Below are positions 12,881-24,983 of a stretch of DNA of 64,000 nucleotides, in pieces. The position numbers were made by a program, and so were the translations under genes. The stretch is from Theocolax elegans (taxonomy: Eukaryota > Arthropoda > Insecta > Hymenoptera > Cerocephalidae): contig CM047428.1 of assembly GCA_026168455.1 (NCBI GenBank), forward strand, positions 5,062,443 through 5,126,442. The letters run 5' to 3'. Within the stretch, counting starts at the first letter, position 1. Every line of letters begins with the position of its first letter. The notes under the pieces are model-generated. The model was not told where the DNA came from, ran no database searches, and was given only the letters and a program-made list of their open reading frames with translations.

Positions 12881-13559
12881 TACAAGAAATGGCGAATAAA
12901 TGGATTAATCTAACCTTAAACCGCTGTATTTTCACTAAGAAAATTGAAGATTTTATTATAATTATACAGTTGAAGTGAAATAAATTAATTAATTATAATA
13001 TATTCATATTTAACACTCGCACTAATTTTTTGGTAATAACTGTTACGAAGTTGGGTTGGTGTGTGTGTGTGTATACGTAAGTAATAAAATAGAGAAATCA
13101 CGTTTTAAGGTAACAAAGTCGTTATTAAATCCAAGACGATGCGATATGAATTGTTGTAATTTACGAGCTCTCGAGTTTTAGTTATACATGTATATATATA
13201 CGCGGAGAAAAGGCATTGCGTTAGCGCGTAGTTTCGCTGACGTTTCCGTCGAAATTACGCTGCGGCTGTAACTGTAAGTTTCTTGATATCCGTGGAAGTA
13301 AAACAGTTGAGTATCAGTTTTGTTAAAGAAATTGAAAGTTCGCTGATTCCGTGATTGATGTGACATTTCGTCAGCCGGTGTACTACTTAAATATGGATTT
13401 CTTTTTTTTATTTATCATCAATGTTAAGCGAGCTTTGTGCATATTGAAAAATTGGACCTAACCTCGAAATATTGCGCTGTTGATTGAATTTGGAGGGTTT
13501 TGTAAAATGAAAATGTATTTTGCGCGTGTGTCGGGATTGATAATTTATTGTTCATGATT

Positions 13560-14440
13560 GCTAAGACATTTGGATTCATATTTCATCATTTTGAGGTTAG
13601 GTCGAACAAATTTTTAGGCATTTACTTTTGTAAGTATGGTTTGTTTGTCGTAAGGAAGAAAACGTTTTGTAAATGTCTTTTTCTATAAATTTATTGTTTT
13701 ATAAATTTATTTCCAATAAGGAGATTTTTATTTCTAAATGAATGACAAACATTTTTGTTAGCGTTTATATGTTCAAAAACTATTTTGAATTTTCAGGTTA
13801 TATTTCTTAATTGTCGTAATCATCTTATCATTTTTGTTGAATGGAATTAATTTATAGTTTCAATATACAATATTGATTTATCCCATTTTTTTCTAATACG
13901 GATGAAAACTTGTCTAAAAATCGACATGAAATATTCTTAGTGTATTAAAAAAAATTTAGTTCTTCCATTAATGGAAATTAAATATTTTGAGGTTAACTAC
14001 AATCATTTTTAGGTCTATTAATTGCGGAATTATTCTTTTTGTTTTATTACACCGAAAGCTTTTGGCTAGAAAAACCATTATGTAAATGTTTTATAAAAAT
14101 CGATATAGTTTCTATTAGGTAATCTAAAACTAGTAATATTTTTTAGGATAGATATACGATTATAGAAATATTTTGATTAATATTTAAATTTATTTAATTG
14201 TCGTCAAAAACTTGTTATAATCTCTATTGAGGAGTCTAAAACTTGCCAATTTAGACGTAAAGAATGTGCTAGAACTTAAAACTTTTAAGGTTGATTAAAA
14301 CCATTTTTTAAACCATTTGTCAGTCAAATTACTAGTTTTTCATCATTTTTTTGGTCGAATAACCAATTCTAGACAATTTGCTTTTGTTAAATTACAAGTT
14401 TCTCAGGCTAATAAAACGTTTCTGACATAGGATTCGATTA
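13560..14440. repeat. Field of diverged repeats headed by TTTTGAGGTTAGG
   Basis: Motifs near 13590 (ATTTTGAGGTTAGGTCGAAC), 13984 (ATTTTGAGGTTAACTAC) and 14280 (ACTTTTAAGGTTGATTAA) are each followed by an AATTTTTAGG/ACCATTTTT word and then a TATTAATTGCGG-like word. The spacing is about 300-400 bp. A GGTCGAATAACCAATT stretch near 14350 belongs to the same vocabulary as 9482-9950. Repetition is clear in words but weak in alignment, so an ancient array is inferred. Confidence 0.4.
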
Positions 14441-15484
14441 ATCCATAATAATTGATAATAAAATAACAATTTTGCCCATTTTTAATCGAAACTAGGTAAA
14501 CACCAAACACCAACAAAGGTCATGATCACTATTTCTTCGAATCAATGAAGATATCAAATTGTTGGTCGAAAAATTAAAAAAGTTATAACCCATTTTTTTG
14601 TCTGACTTACAGGCAATTGCTACTCGGAAATTCGGTAAAAATTTCTACGATGGCTAATAGAACAATCTCCCTTTCCTTATAAAGAAAAGAAGGAAAAAAG
14701 AAAAACCACATTTCCCCCGGCGTAAAAATTAACGAAACAGCAGGTTGGTAAATCCACGTCGTTTGATTATTAAGATGCAGATTGTAATCAAGCCTAGAAA
14801 GGAAAAAAGTGGAGATGCAACACGGTATATATATATGTATATATATATTAAAAAATATGAGGATAACGCGAAGGTTGCCTTGTTTGTTTGTGTGTGGGTG
14901 TATATATATATATATACACACACGAAAAATACAAGGACTAGGCGGAAAGTTATGCAAATCGGTGTCGGTCCAAAGTTTTTAATGAAAATTTGTAATCTCG
15001 GATTTCCGAGATGTAGACTCCCCCCCGTTTCCTTCTCCTCATCTCGGTCTCTAGGACATTATAACGAAAATGTTAATCAAATACCACCAGAAGTGAGGTT
15101 ATGGCCCACCTCTCTTGCTTACTTTCCGAGTGATTCTTCCTACTTCCCCTAAAATGCCCGTCATTTGCATGAGATGCTGCTGAGTAAGCTCTTTCTTTCT
15201 TTTTTTACTTTTACGTGGAGGATGCCTTTTTCCGTGTCTTTCTTGCATTTCGCGTGATTTATCGGGTTATCGTTTTCTCTTTGCAAGTTTTGAGGTTAGG
15301 TTTGGGTTATTTTCTTTTGTTTTACGAAGTGTTTGTGTGGGTATGTGTGTAGTTTGATTCGATTGGATTTGGAATTGTCGAGTGTTTTTTTTAAGGTGGA
15401 TTATTTTTCGGGAAATAAAGTGGCTTGAAATTTGGGGAATAGTTGAGTGATTCGTATATTTTTCACAAATGATATAATATCTTC
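14441..15484. other. AT-rich noncoding DNA with a mixed-composition island
   Basis: No gene is supported. (TA)n tracts at 14825-14850 and 14900-14920 create the Ile/Tyr-rich frames on both strands. About 14950-15190 is less AT-rich, contains CTCGGATTTCCGAGATG (a perfect CTCGG/CCGAG hairpin) and ends in ATTTGCATGAGATGC. It is a possible regulatory island. Confidence 0.4.
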
Positions 15485-15488
15485 TTAA

Positions 15489-16111
15489 CCCCTGTGATGG
15501 TAAGTTCAAATCGTAACATTAAGCGGCAAGCCGGGTCTCTCAGGACCGTTGTAAGTTCAATCCCTTTTTTCCCAGTAAGAATATATAGAAGATTCCAGTA
15601 AAAATATAGTGAAACAAAGAATTTATATTTATAATTACAAGCTTCTAATTGTGCGTGAAATGCGTCGAAGCCGAAGACTAGCAGATCGTCTTGTTCCCAT
15701 TTGTCACCTGTAAAATCTTACTTGTAGTTAAATCCTTACAAAAAAATATATATTATACAAATTTACCTGTAATTTCGTTGCCTCTAATTGTAATAAAATT
15801 CTGAGAAGTATTCGTAAAAACTGATTTTCATGAAGACATGAAGACTATTTTTACCATGTTACTCTCAGTTTGTGTTGCAGTCGAGAACGAGTCTGCGAGG
15901 TCCGATTTACTACTTTCTGTATGTAAACAATTTATAAGTTATCTTGCATTGACCTTTGCATGGATTTTTCATAATACACTAATTTTGGCATGTCTTTAGA
16001 ATTATTTTATAAATATTTCCATTCTTAAAGCATTTACTGTATATATAACTCTTTGTAACTTCGAAATTGTCACACACTGGTCCTTCTAAGCCCGGGGTGC
16101 CGCTTTGAGGG
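15489..16111. mobile_element. PiggyBac-like nonautonomous element, 623 bp
   Basis: The left end follows TTAA (15485-15488) and starts CCCC. The right end finishes GAGGG and is followed by TTAT, one change from TTAA. Inside lies a longer inverted repeat: AAGCGGCAAGCCGGG...AGGACC at 15521-15546, against the reverse complement of 16082-16105 (AAGCGGCACCCCGGG...AGGACC). It sits 32 bp from the left end but only 6 bp from the right. Asymmetric spacing between terminal and internal repeats, TTAA targets and CCC...GGG ends are piggyBac hallmarks. No transposase remains. Confidence 0.5.
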
Positions 16112-17000
16112 TTATAAGAAAATTATTGTATGTTAGGTTTGTAATGTTAGTTGAAAATTTTAAGGTTAGTTTGTGGATACATAAATGTAACCTAAGAATT
16201 TCTAAATTTTTGACAAATGCTAATTTTATACACATTTACTTATAGACTTTAACGTCGCTGTAGATTATTACGTTGTGTATCTCTAGTAAAAGTTGAGAAT
16301 TTCGAGGTTAGGAGAAACCATTTTTTGAGCATTAATTACGATCTTATATCTATAGTTTTATCTTAATGTATAACTAGATATTTCCACATTTTTTATGAAT
16401 GCTATTTTTTTTTCTCAAAGTAAATAAATTAATTAAAATTATTCATAAGTTTTTGACTATTTGTTATAGTTTCATCCTAGTTTTTATCCGGAAACGTACT
16501 TTTTTTATATAAAATGACTGACAAGGATAAACAATTTTACAATTTTTTAAGAATATTTAAATACTTATATAAATTTCATCAATGTTTCATTAAATATTGT
16601 ATAAATAATTTAATAATTCAAAAAAATGGAAGAAGATTAACCTTATAAGTAAACGACGTTTAGGACTGAAGAAATTGTTACTATTACAGGTTATCGAATT
16701 TTAGAAATTTAATTAATTTAACCTTAAAAATAATCATTCTATCCTTACTTTTATCCAATTATATTGAGTTTAATATTTCTGATAAAAATACTAGTTTCTT
16801 AATAGAAATTTGATTTTCAATTATTACATTTCGTTCCTAATAAAAATTAAAGATTTTAAGGTTAGGTGAAATTTTTTAGTCATTAATAAAAAAAACTTAT
16901 CATTCTCTTATGACTAAAGCATTTCCTTAATGCCTTTTTCAAATATTAAAAAAATGTTAAACCATTTCTTAACTAGTTTTTGACTATTTTACATAAACGC
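16112..17000. repeat. Further TTTTGAGGTTAGG-headed degenerate sequence
   Basis: Motifs near 16158 (TTTTAAGGTTAG), 16298 (TTTCGAGGTTAGGAG), 16718 (minus strand) and 16855 (TTTTAAGGTTAGGTG) recur. Two of them are followed by an ACCATTTTTT/AATTTTTTAGTCATTAAT word, as at 9482 and 13984. Otherwise this is AT-rich with no gene. Confidence 0.4.
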
Positions 17001-19965
17001 GCTTATTTCTTTTTATCCAGAAAACATACCTTTCTTCTTCCAAAAAAGGAAAAAGCGACTAAAAATGAATATTATCATTTTGCCAATAAATATTAAACAA
17101 ATGATTATGTATGTAACAAAAATAAAAAAAATACCGTTACGTACTCGCATTCGAAAATAAATTGTTGTTTACAAATTAAATGGGATTCAAAATTCCATTT
17201 TATTTAGAAAAAAAAAAAATTCCATCTCTTTTTGGATGTGTCATCGATCCCGCATTTCCACTTACGTCGTTCATTCTCCGAGTGGATTTTCGTTTCGTTC
17301 GATAACCGTCCACTACCGAGATGCTCCTCCGCGTGAACGTTCCGTCCATTCTGTTGATTTTTCCGAGCAGCTCTCTCTCTGTGTGTTAGATTGCTGTTGG
17401 TTTTGCAACGTCAGCAACTTCCTTCAGTCTTTTCACCGACTCTACAACATTCATCTTCTCTCTTCATTTAGAAAAAAATGAATCTAGTAACAAAGCCATT
17501 TCCCTCGAAAGCTGTTGATTATCTTCCTCTTTCTTTTTTTTTCGAAAACGTAACCTCAAATTTTTTTTAATGTTTCATTCGTTAGCAACGTTACACTTTT
17601 TTCTTTAGATTTCGTACTTGTATTAATAAAGCTATGAGGCTTTATATGTAAAAAATTTTATTGTCATTGTTATGTATAGAGAGAAATAGAACCATTTTTT
17701 CATATATACAGCCGAAAATATTAAAATTTTTTTATTCGCTAGCGTACTTATATTAATAAAGCTATGATATGTAAAACCTCTAATCTTCATAGTTATGTAT
17801 ACATACAGATAAAATTAAAACATTACCTAAAAAATTTTAAGTTTTCATTCTTTATCATTTTTATTTCGTACTTGATTTTACATAGCTTTAACGCTTCAAA
17901 TGTTATTATTATGTATGAAAAGAAAAAGAGAGAGATATAAACATTTTATTGTTACATATATAGGTAAATTTTTTTTTTGATAAATCTAACCTTAAATTAT
18001 ATTTTTATATTGAACAACAGTGTGACTCTTTTTCTATGTAAAAAATAGAATTAGTTAATTCATCCTTTTGAATCCGTGAGTTTTCACACGCAAACATGAA
18101 TAACAACATAACCTAAAATTGCATATTTTAACACATCAGCTACATATTTCAAAGTTAAAAATGCACTTTATAATTCTCACTGTTGTGTATAGATGGATAG
18201 AGAAAGAAAAACTTTTTATACGAAAACATAACCTAAGATTAAATTATTTTGATTGATTATAGTAACGTAAAACGCTTTGTTAATTTCTATATTGAAACTA
18301 ACCCAATAAAGTTTTGATATTATCTACTTGTAAAAACTAATTCTTACCGTTATACATTTATAAAGCGAGAAAAAAAGAACGCTTTTTGTTGTAAAACCAA
18401 AAACTAAAATTTAATTCCTTCCTCCTCAGCAACATCAAAGCTAAAAACACAGTTTTTAATTATCAGTCACACTCAAGAACACTCTTCTTTTCGAGATAAA
18501 ACAAATTCTTTTTGTCCTAACAATAACTTATAGAATTAAATATTTTTTAATTCATCATCAACATCACACGTTTTTTAAAACCGGCTAAACATTAATTTGA
18601 CGAATCTTTTGTTTTTAATCTGCGACGTTTCACGCGTAAAACTAAACTTATCTCGTTTACATATATATGTATATATATATAGAGGGTATAAAACAAAAAA
18701 TAATGGTCGATTTATAACACGTATGTATATATATATACGCGGTTGAGTTTTTAAGGAAAGCTACATAACGCTCGCCTCGTCGCTCATTATTATCCGCGTG
18801 GTATATAGTAAAACTCGGTCCATAGGACGGAACAAGTTGAAACGTAGCGCGCGTATATGTGGAGGTGTTCCATGACGACGACAATAATATACGCTTGTCA
18901 GGAGAAGGATGCGGAGAATCTTGGGCTAATGTAATTACCTCGTATATGTGTGCGTTCTATTTCCCCATTTTCCTCGAGCGTGTACTCTAATTTGACTATC
19001 ATCGCTAGAGATATATGTAGGTTAAGGTACGTACGGTGCGTTACCGTTAAAATTACTGAAAAGTGGGGAAAATCGATGTGCGAGGTTTTTTTTTTATTGT
19101 TTTGGAAAAGAGGAACGGTATATTAGATTTCAGGAATGTGGAAATAATATATAGGCTAGAAATTGTATATATAGCGGATTTTAGTTGCGTTTTGGAATTT
19201 AACGAAACGGATTTTTATATTGTTTTTAGATGATAAGTAAAGGTTAATATGATGTTATTGAATTTTTTAATTATAATGAGTTTTGTTGATTTGGATTGTA
19301 GTCACAAAATTTTGGTTTCTTTTTCAAACGTTGAAATCGGAACAAGGATCGGCAGTTCTGTAGTATTCAGAGTGTAGGAACGGAATTTTTTTTCTCGTGG
19401 TCTTTAAATATGCTTAATTAATAATCTAAGAAAAGCCGAACGGTATATTACATTTGCGATATGTAGAAATTTCAAATGTTTAAGAATGTGAACAGCGAAA
19501 TTCGTAGTTTTTAAATATAGAAATCAGTAAGTTGAATGTATTGAAAATTGAAATGGATTTTAGTTTTTAAATAGCATCATAGTTTTAATTACGCGGAAAG
19601 TAACTTTAGTTTTTGGGGAAGCTAAAATATCGAATTTTAGATTTGTTAAAATGGGTACATCGAAATTCGTATACATATAACGGTGTAGGAAGTAGCATAT
19701 TTCCATTTTGAGAATGACACGACAATTCATGCTTTTGTAAAGTAGGAAAATGGAAATTGATAACTTTAAACGCAGAAGAAACATGGAACACTTAATTTCC
19801 TAAAAATATATACTATTAACATTTTTTTTAGTTCCGCAATATCGAAACGAAATTTTATATTTTTGTAAAGTAGAAATTTCTAAAGAATTATTTTTCGAAG
19901 GAGAAATTTCCTGTCTTCGTATATTTTAAAACATCAGAAAGAACTTTCACATTTTTTTTAAGGAT
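17001..19965. other. AT-rich noncoding DNA with two GC-richer islands
   Basis: No gene is supported. About 17230-17470 is less AT-rich and carries an 81-codon frame (plus strand) with no recognisable domain. About 18710-18990 holds AT tracts and CG-containing words (TACGCGGTTGAG, GTAGCGCGCGTATATG). Between and after them lie A/T-rich sequence and scattered ACCTAA/AACCTAA words. Confidence 0.4.
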
Positions 19966-20040
19966 ATATGGGTCCCAAATTACAGGAATCTACCTTTTCC
20001 ACCTCAAGAATAATATTTAAAATATTGAATAAAAATCTAG
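19966..20040 (+). repeat. Dispersed repeat fragment next to TTAA (copy 1)
   Basis: This matches 47966-48046 and, more weakly, 62279-62345. Shared words are AAATTACAGGAA.CT.C, TTTAAAAT.TTGAATAAAAA and ATCT. Each copy starts at or near TTAA/TTAAC followed by GG. It could be one end of a TTAA-targeting transposon, but no inverted partner was found. Confidence 0.4.
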
Positions 20041-20044
20041 CCTT

Positions 20045-20258
20045 GAGGCCTGCCTGCGATGGCTCGGTCAGTAGGGCGTCGCGGGATCGTAATCTGGAGG
20101 TCCCAGGTTCGATACCCGGCCCCGGCCGATTGATACAAGCACCACTGGCGAATGTATTTTTAACAAGTGCTTTCTTCACCAAGACATCGTATGACCTCCG
20201 TCGCTGATTAGCACCGGTTTGGGAGCATAAAAAGAGCGACGTTAAAATAATAATAAAA
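20045..20258 (+). mobile_element. tRNA-derived SINE, full-length copy 2
   Basis: The tRNA-like head has an A box TGGCTCGGTCAGTAGGG (20060-20076) and a B box GGTTCGATACC (20106-20116). A body and an AATAATAATAAAA tail follow, as in the copy at 7859. Target duplications AAAAATCTAGCCTT (20031-20044) and AAAAATCTGGCCTT (20259-20272) flank it. It inserted at the junction of the dispersed repeat at 19966 and an older SINE fragment at 20273. The 79-codon frame through it is incidental. Confidence 0.9.
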
Positions 20259-20272
20259 AAAAATCTGGCCTT

Positions 20273-20316
20273 CAACAAGTGCTTTCTTAAAAAAGACATC
20301 GAATAACTTTCTATGA
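20273..20316 (+). mobile_element. Older SINE fragment
   Basis: CAACAAGTGCTTTCTTAA and GACATCGAATAAC match the body of the tRNA-headed SINE, without head or tail. It lies directly outside the 3' target duplication of the copy at 20045, so it was there before that copy landed. Confidence 0.6.
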
Positions 20317-20571
20317 TACAAAATCACTTCGTACTTATTACTTTTTGTCGAATATACTGACTTTTCGATCAGTTAGTAATATGTAATTATTCATCACATC
20401 AATAGCTATGGGGTTTAACTTCTATTTTGTATGGTAGAAACTTTTATTTTTTTCAATTGCCATATAATTATTGTCGAATATGAACTCAGCCCACCTGATC
20501 GCAGCGCCACTTCTGCTCGCAAATTTCCGAGTGCTGGATTTTTGAAGCTATACTCTACGGACCCTCTTTAA

Positions 20572-20947
20572 GAGTGCTTTATACCCCATCAGCACCCTCT
20601 AGTCTGAGAAAAATTTTCTTTGTAAATTTTAGATTATTTTAGACAGTCAAATTAAAGAAAATTAAGTATTTTTCACGTATAAAATGGTATAAAGATTTAT
20701 CTAACAATTACTTCAAACGGTAATATGGAAAATTGAAGGCACATTTTGTAGAGAACAATTGATACCGCGGTGGATAGCCGTCTGCTTTTAATATTATTAT
20801 CCAAAAACATATTTACATAACTCTTTTTATCATTTTACACGTGGAAAAAACTTAGTTTTTTTTAAACTAACACTAGTAAATTAGCTAAATATTACAAAGA
20901 AAATTTTTCTCAGACTAGAGGGTCCAGACGGACTATATAGCACTCTT
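20572..20947. mobile_element. Foldback MITE with about 70-bp inverted termini
   Basis: GAGTGCTTTATA...CCCTCTAGTCTGAGAAAAATTTTCTTTGTAA at 20572-20623 is matched, inverted, by 20892-20947. Agreement is nearly perfect over CCCTCTAGTCTGAGAAAAAT. TTAA stands just outside both ends (20568-20571 and 20946-20949, overlapping the right end by a base or two), a possible TTAA target duplication. The centre is AT-rich and noncoding. Superfamily is undetermined (piggyBac- or Kolobok-type by TTAA only). Confidence 0.55.
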
Positions 20948-20959
20948 AAGAAAATTTTC

Positions 20960-22258
20960 TAAGTGCAATAAGGAAGCAACATATTGACAAAAAAGAAACA
21001 GACACATTAGAAAGGTATAAAAAGCAATAGAATTATAAAAGCAAAATAATTATATTAATATATATGACTCTCCCGTGTAGCGGCGTGCCTAAAAATCAAT
21101 AAGTTATTGATTTTTTGTCATTACGAAATGTGGCGATGATTCGACAAAAAAATAAAAAATTAATAAAAAGCTGTAAAGAAAAGTAACATCTAAAATTAAT
21201 TATAAAAACCAAATAATGATTTTACAAAATAAATAATAGTTATTTTTTAGGCAATGGTAATATATAGTCATATTCAACAAAAAAGAGTAATAAAAATTAA
21301 TAATTGTAGTTTAGAAATGTTATTCACATAGTGACAAATCTAAACATATATAATAAAAGATACCAATTAAAAATTTTTTTCATTTCCACCTAAAAAGAAG
21401 GAAGAATAAAGAAAAATCGTCGTATATTACAGCTTTTCGTTGGGCACCGTCGAGTTTTTAATCGATCCCGAGTGTAAAACAAAAAGAAAATAGGAAGTCA
21501 GGTCGCGCTGTACGTGTGTAGTTTTTGCATCCGCGGAATATCGAATTCCTCCTCCGCGTATATATATATATATATATACATATAGAGCTTTGGTTTAAGG
21601 GATGTTCTTCTCGGTTCTCCGCAACGGATTTATTGTTTGTGCCGCTCGCGCATCTTCATTCGATTCAAACCTCCTGCTATATACACGAGAATCGATCCTC
21701 GATTTCGGATTTTCAATTAGGATTTGGCTGTTTCGATGAAATATTTTAGTTTTTTTTCTTCCTTTTTTTTTGAGGGGGGGGGGGAGGCACGGGATTGAGG
21801 TTAGGTTTTACGATCGGAATTTTTTCGAGGAGGGGGCTAACGAGAGATACATATACGCGTTCGTTTGCGTAATGAAAATACGAAAAATGGATATCGCACG
21901 TGTATATAAGCGCGTGGTGTTCATTGTTTTTATTTTCATTTTTCCTTTTTGCAATATGATGGAAATCATTTATTTTGCATGTGTGATGTACGGTTGAGTT
22001 TTTATTTAAGTGGAAAAATGGTATGATTATACCTATAGTTTTTAATGGTGTTTTGTTTTTTTTTCCAATTGAAAATATGGAATTGTCTTTGATTTTATAA
22101 TACTTGAAGAGATTAGTTTATATATTATAATAATGAAAAATTTAATTAAAATTATAATTACAGGTTGTAACGTGTTATTTTTTACTTATTTTAAAAATAT
22201 GTCTAGTTTGTATGTAATAGATTGTGCCTTGATTTCTACGATGGGTATTTTTCTTTTT
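20960..22258. other. AT-rich noncoding DNA
   Basis: No gene is supported. (TA)n at about 21560-21580 lies inside a GC-richer stretch (21430-21700). An 11-base G run occurs at 21774-21784, followed by a TTGAGGTTAGG motif. Frames at 21525-21749 and 21770-21997 have no recognisable domain. Confidence 0.45.
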
Positions 22259-22259
22259 T

Positions 22260-23050
22260 TTAGGTTAGAAATATAGTTATTTTATAATTCATAAGGAATT
22301 CCTTTTCTACTCATTTTTCAAAACCGGTAAATTTATACCGAAAAATTCGTTTAAACATCTGAAACCAGCGTTTCTTTTAGGTTAAAAATTATTTTTTTAT
22401 TTTTTTAATTATTTTAACACCGCTCTTTTTATGCCCTCAAATCGGTGCTAATCAGCGACGGAGGTCATACGATGTCCTTGTTAAGAAAGCACTTGTTGAA
22501 AATACATTCCTCAGTGGTGCTTAAATCAATCGGCCGGGACTGAGAATCGAACCTGGGATCTCCACATTACGAACCCGACGCCCTAACCGCCCGAGCAATC
22601 GCAGGCCTCAAGGTTAAAAATTAGTTATTTTATAATTCATAACGAATCCATTTCTATTCATATTTAAAAAAACGGTAAATTTAAACGGTAATGCATTCAT
22701 CATTCATTATTTACAATTTTTCGAACTTATAATTTATATATGAATAGTTTTTTTATTGGTATAAATAAAATAGGTTTCACACTGAAAAGTTACTTTATTT
22801 TCTTATAGCAATGTTTGATCGTTTCGAAATGTTTTAAGATTAAAAATGTTCATTTCATAGTTAATAACAAACAATATTCTATTTATTTAAAAAAAACTGA
22901 CTGGTTTATATACCAAAAAATTGATAATATAATTTCTGCTACGGATATTTGATCTTTTTAACGTTTTGAGCTTGAAAACAATTGTTTCATTATTAATAAA
23001 GAATCCTTTTATATATCCACTTTTAAACGAAGATTAATTTATAATAAAAA
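22260..23050. repeat. Degenerate tandem repeat headed by TTTTAGGTTA, interrupted by a SINE
   Basis: Four diverged units start near 22258 (TTTTTTAGGTTAGAAATA), 22376 (TTTTAGGTTAAAAATTA), 22831 (TTTTAAGATTAAAAATG) and 22963 (TTTTGAGCTTGAAAAC). Each continues with a TTATTTTATAATTCATAA.GAAT-like phrase and a CGGTAAATTTA/CTGGTTTATA-like phrase. The second unit is split by the SINE at 22392-22610, so the repeat is older than that insertion. Confidence 0.5.
22392..22610 (-). mobile_element. tRNA-derived SINE, full-length copy 3
   Basis: On the minus strand the head has an A-box-like TTGCTCGGGCGGTTAGGG and a B-box-like GGTTCGATTCTC (22542-22553). The shared body and an A-rich tail toward 22392 follow. 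Target duplications AGGTTAAAAATTA lie at 22379-22391 and 22611-22623. Body and tail agree closely with copies 1 and 2. Confidence 0.9.
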
Positions 23051-24981
23051 CAAGTAATAAATAAATTATGATTCAAATATTTTCTTTATTATATTGTATT
23101 ACACGAATATTAAAATTGCGCAGTAAAATTCCAATTCGAATGTTATAAAACAGCTTGATGAACGAGTTGAGCTGTGAATAATTAAAAAAACAGAAAATCC
23201 AAGCTTCCAGAAGTTTAATATCGAAAGAGACGGAAAGTTTAGAATTATGTATTTTAAGATGCATCAAATTCTAACGTATACATAATTTACAAAACTTTTG
23301 ACATTTAAATAATTTAACATTCTTGTAAATGTAAAATTAGAAATTTCGTCACTAATAATTGTCTATTTATTCTTTGTAAAACTGATCGTAGATACAAAAG
23401 TTTTTGGCTAGCTTTTACTAATTTTTTTTTATTAATAAAACATCAATTATGTAAAAAGTCTTCAATATTTCTTTGTCATTATTTTATTATTTCTCTAGTG
23501 TAAAAATGGTAATTTTGGTGTACGACCTATTTTAAAGTACGATGTTCTTAAAATATTTTTTGGCCGTGAATTCAACAATTCTGCAAAGATATTCTAAATT
23601 TCATGACTACTTTTAGATCATTAATTCTACAAACGATGTAAGATTAATTCGGAATTTCATCGCGAATAACTGGCCATTAATGACACGTGAACATGGTCGT
23701 TGCATTTCTTTTCGGCCAATAATTCATTAATCATTATTGTTTGCAGTTTTCTATCAAATAACTCAAAAACCTATCAATAAACTAAAAAATATATTAAAAA
23801 TTAGTCAATTCATTAAGTAATACACACGCGCAACGCCACCATATTTAATTAAAATCGACCATTACTTTGAATTTAACCAAAAATATATATTTATCTGCAT
23901 ACTCAACATTCAATAATTAATTACACCATTTAGAATATATAGGTCGAAACAACACGGAAACAACAAAGGAAAATTTGTACAATATCTACTTAAACCTCAG
24001 CTTTCCTCTTTAAAAATACATGAAATTGTAATTAATGGTAATTCTTTAGCTTGAAAAAAAATAATAAATTCGTAAAGAGAGAGAGAGAGAGAGAGAGAGA
24101 ATAAAACAAATGACGTTCATAAAAAGAAAATTGTATAGTTTTAAACGAAAACAGGTGTATATATGCCCAATGCGTTAATAAAAAGTTCTAAATGAATTAT
24201 ATATTATTTTATTTTATAAACTTCGAAGCATAGTATATACACAATGGAAAAATTTTATAAATATATTTTTTTCGAATTTTAAAAATAGCTTTAACCAAGC
24301 CGAATGTAATTTTCGCTAAAGCGTTTTTTTGGAAGCACGGTTCGATCACGCGAAAAAACAAAATAATAATGCAGATGTAGTTAGTAAATATGAAAATATT
24401 TTTCCTTCTTACATCTCGTTCGTTTGTTTAATCATTTAAATAGAAGCGCGTAGACGCGGATTGATATTAATCTTAGAAATGAAAAAAGAAATATAATTCC
24501 GGTTATAATCTTGCTCTTCTTTCGCTTTTTTCTTTTCATCTTCGTCCGCAGGTCGTAATTGAGAGAAGTATAAGGAAAAGGATAAAATTTTACAAGGGTT
24601 ATAAGAACGACGAGCGTTGAGAGGATTTTCCCTTTTTTTGGAGGTTGAGTAAGACTTCTAAGTAAATATACATATATTTTTTGTTGTTATCCGAAATGAA
24701 AAGTGTAGTCAGATTTTAAGAGACCGTCCGACCGAATCTTGAGGCTTACTACTACTTTGTGCAAATACAGATGGACTGTATAATTACATTATCGCCATTT
24801 TCTTTCTTCTCGAGGGAGTTGCAACAATTTACATTGCAAATTTAGTTCTATAGATTCAACGAACCTTTTTTTCACTCTCTCTCTCTCTCTCTTTCTCTTT
24901 ACCTCTGAAGCTCTCTTTCCGCGTCTGACTAATTAAATAATGGAGAAAGTGAGAAAAAAGCCGAGAAAGAGTTGATTTAAT
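23051..24981. other. AT-rich noncoding DNA
   Basis: No gene is supported. 23640-23890 has a few words of the GGCCATTAATGAC family. (GA)n lies at 24075-24101 and (CT)n at 24875-24898. At 24520-24552 a long pyrimidine tract ends in CCGCAG, a good splice-acceptor look-alike, but the downstream frame closes after 22 codons. 24690-24850 is a less AT-rich unique stretch. Confidence 0.4.
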
Positions 24982-24983
24982 GT

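Noticed and set aside
14607..15152. Overlapping frames of 116, 64 and 135 codons on both strands
   Set aside because: They overlap on opposite strands, run through (TA)n tracts giving Tyr/Ile runs, and show no domain.
24500..24650. Exon after a strong pyrimidine tract and CCGCAG
   Set aside because: All three frames close quickly, with no domain; pyrimidine tracts are common here.
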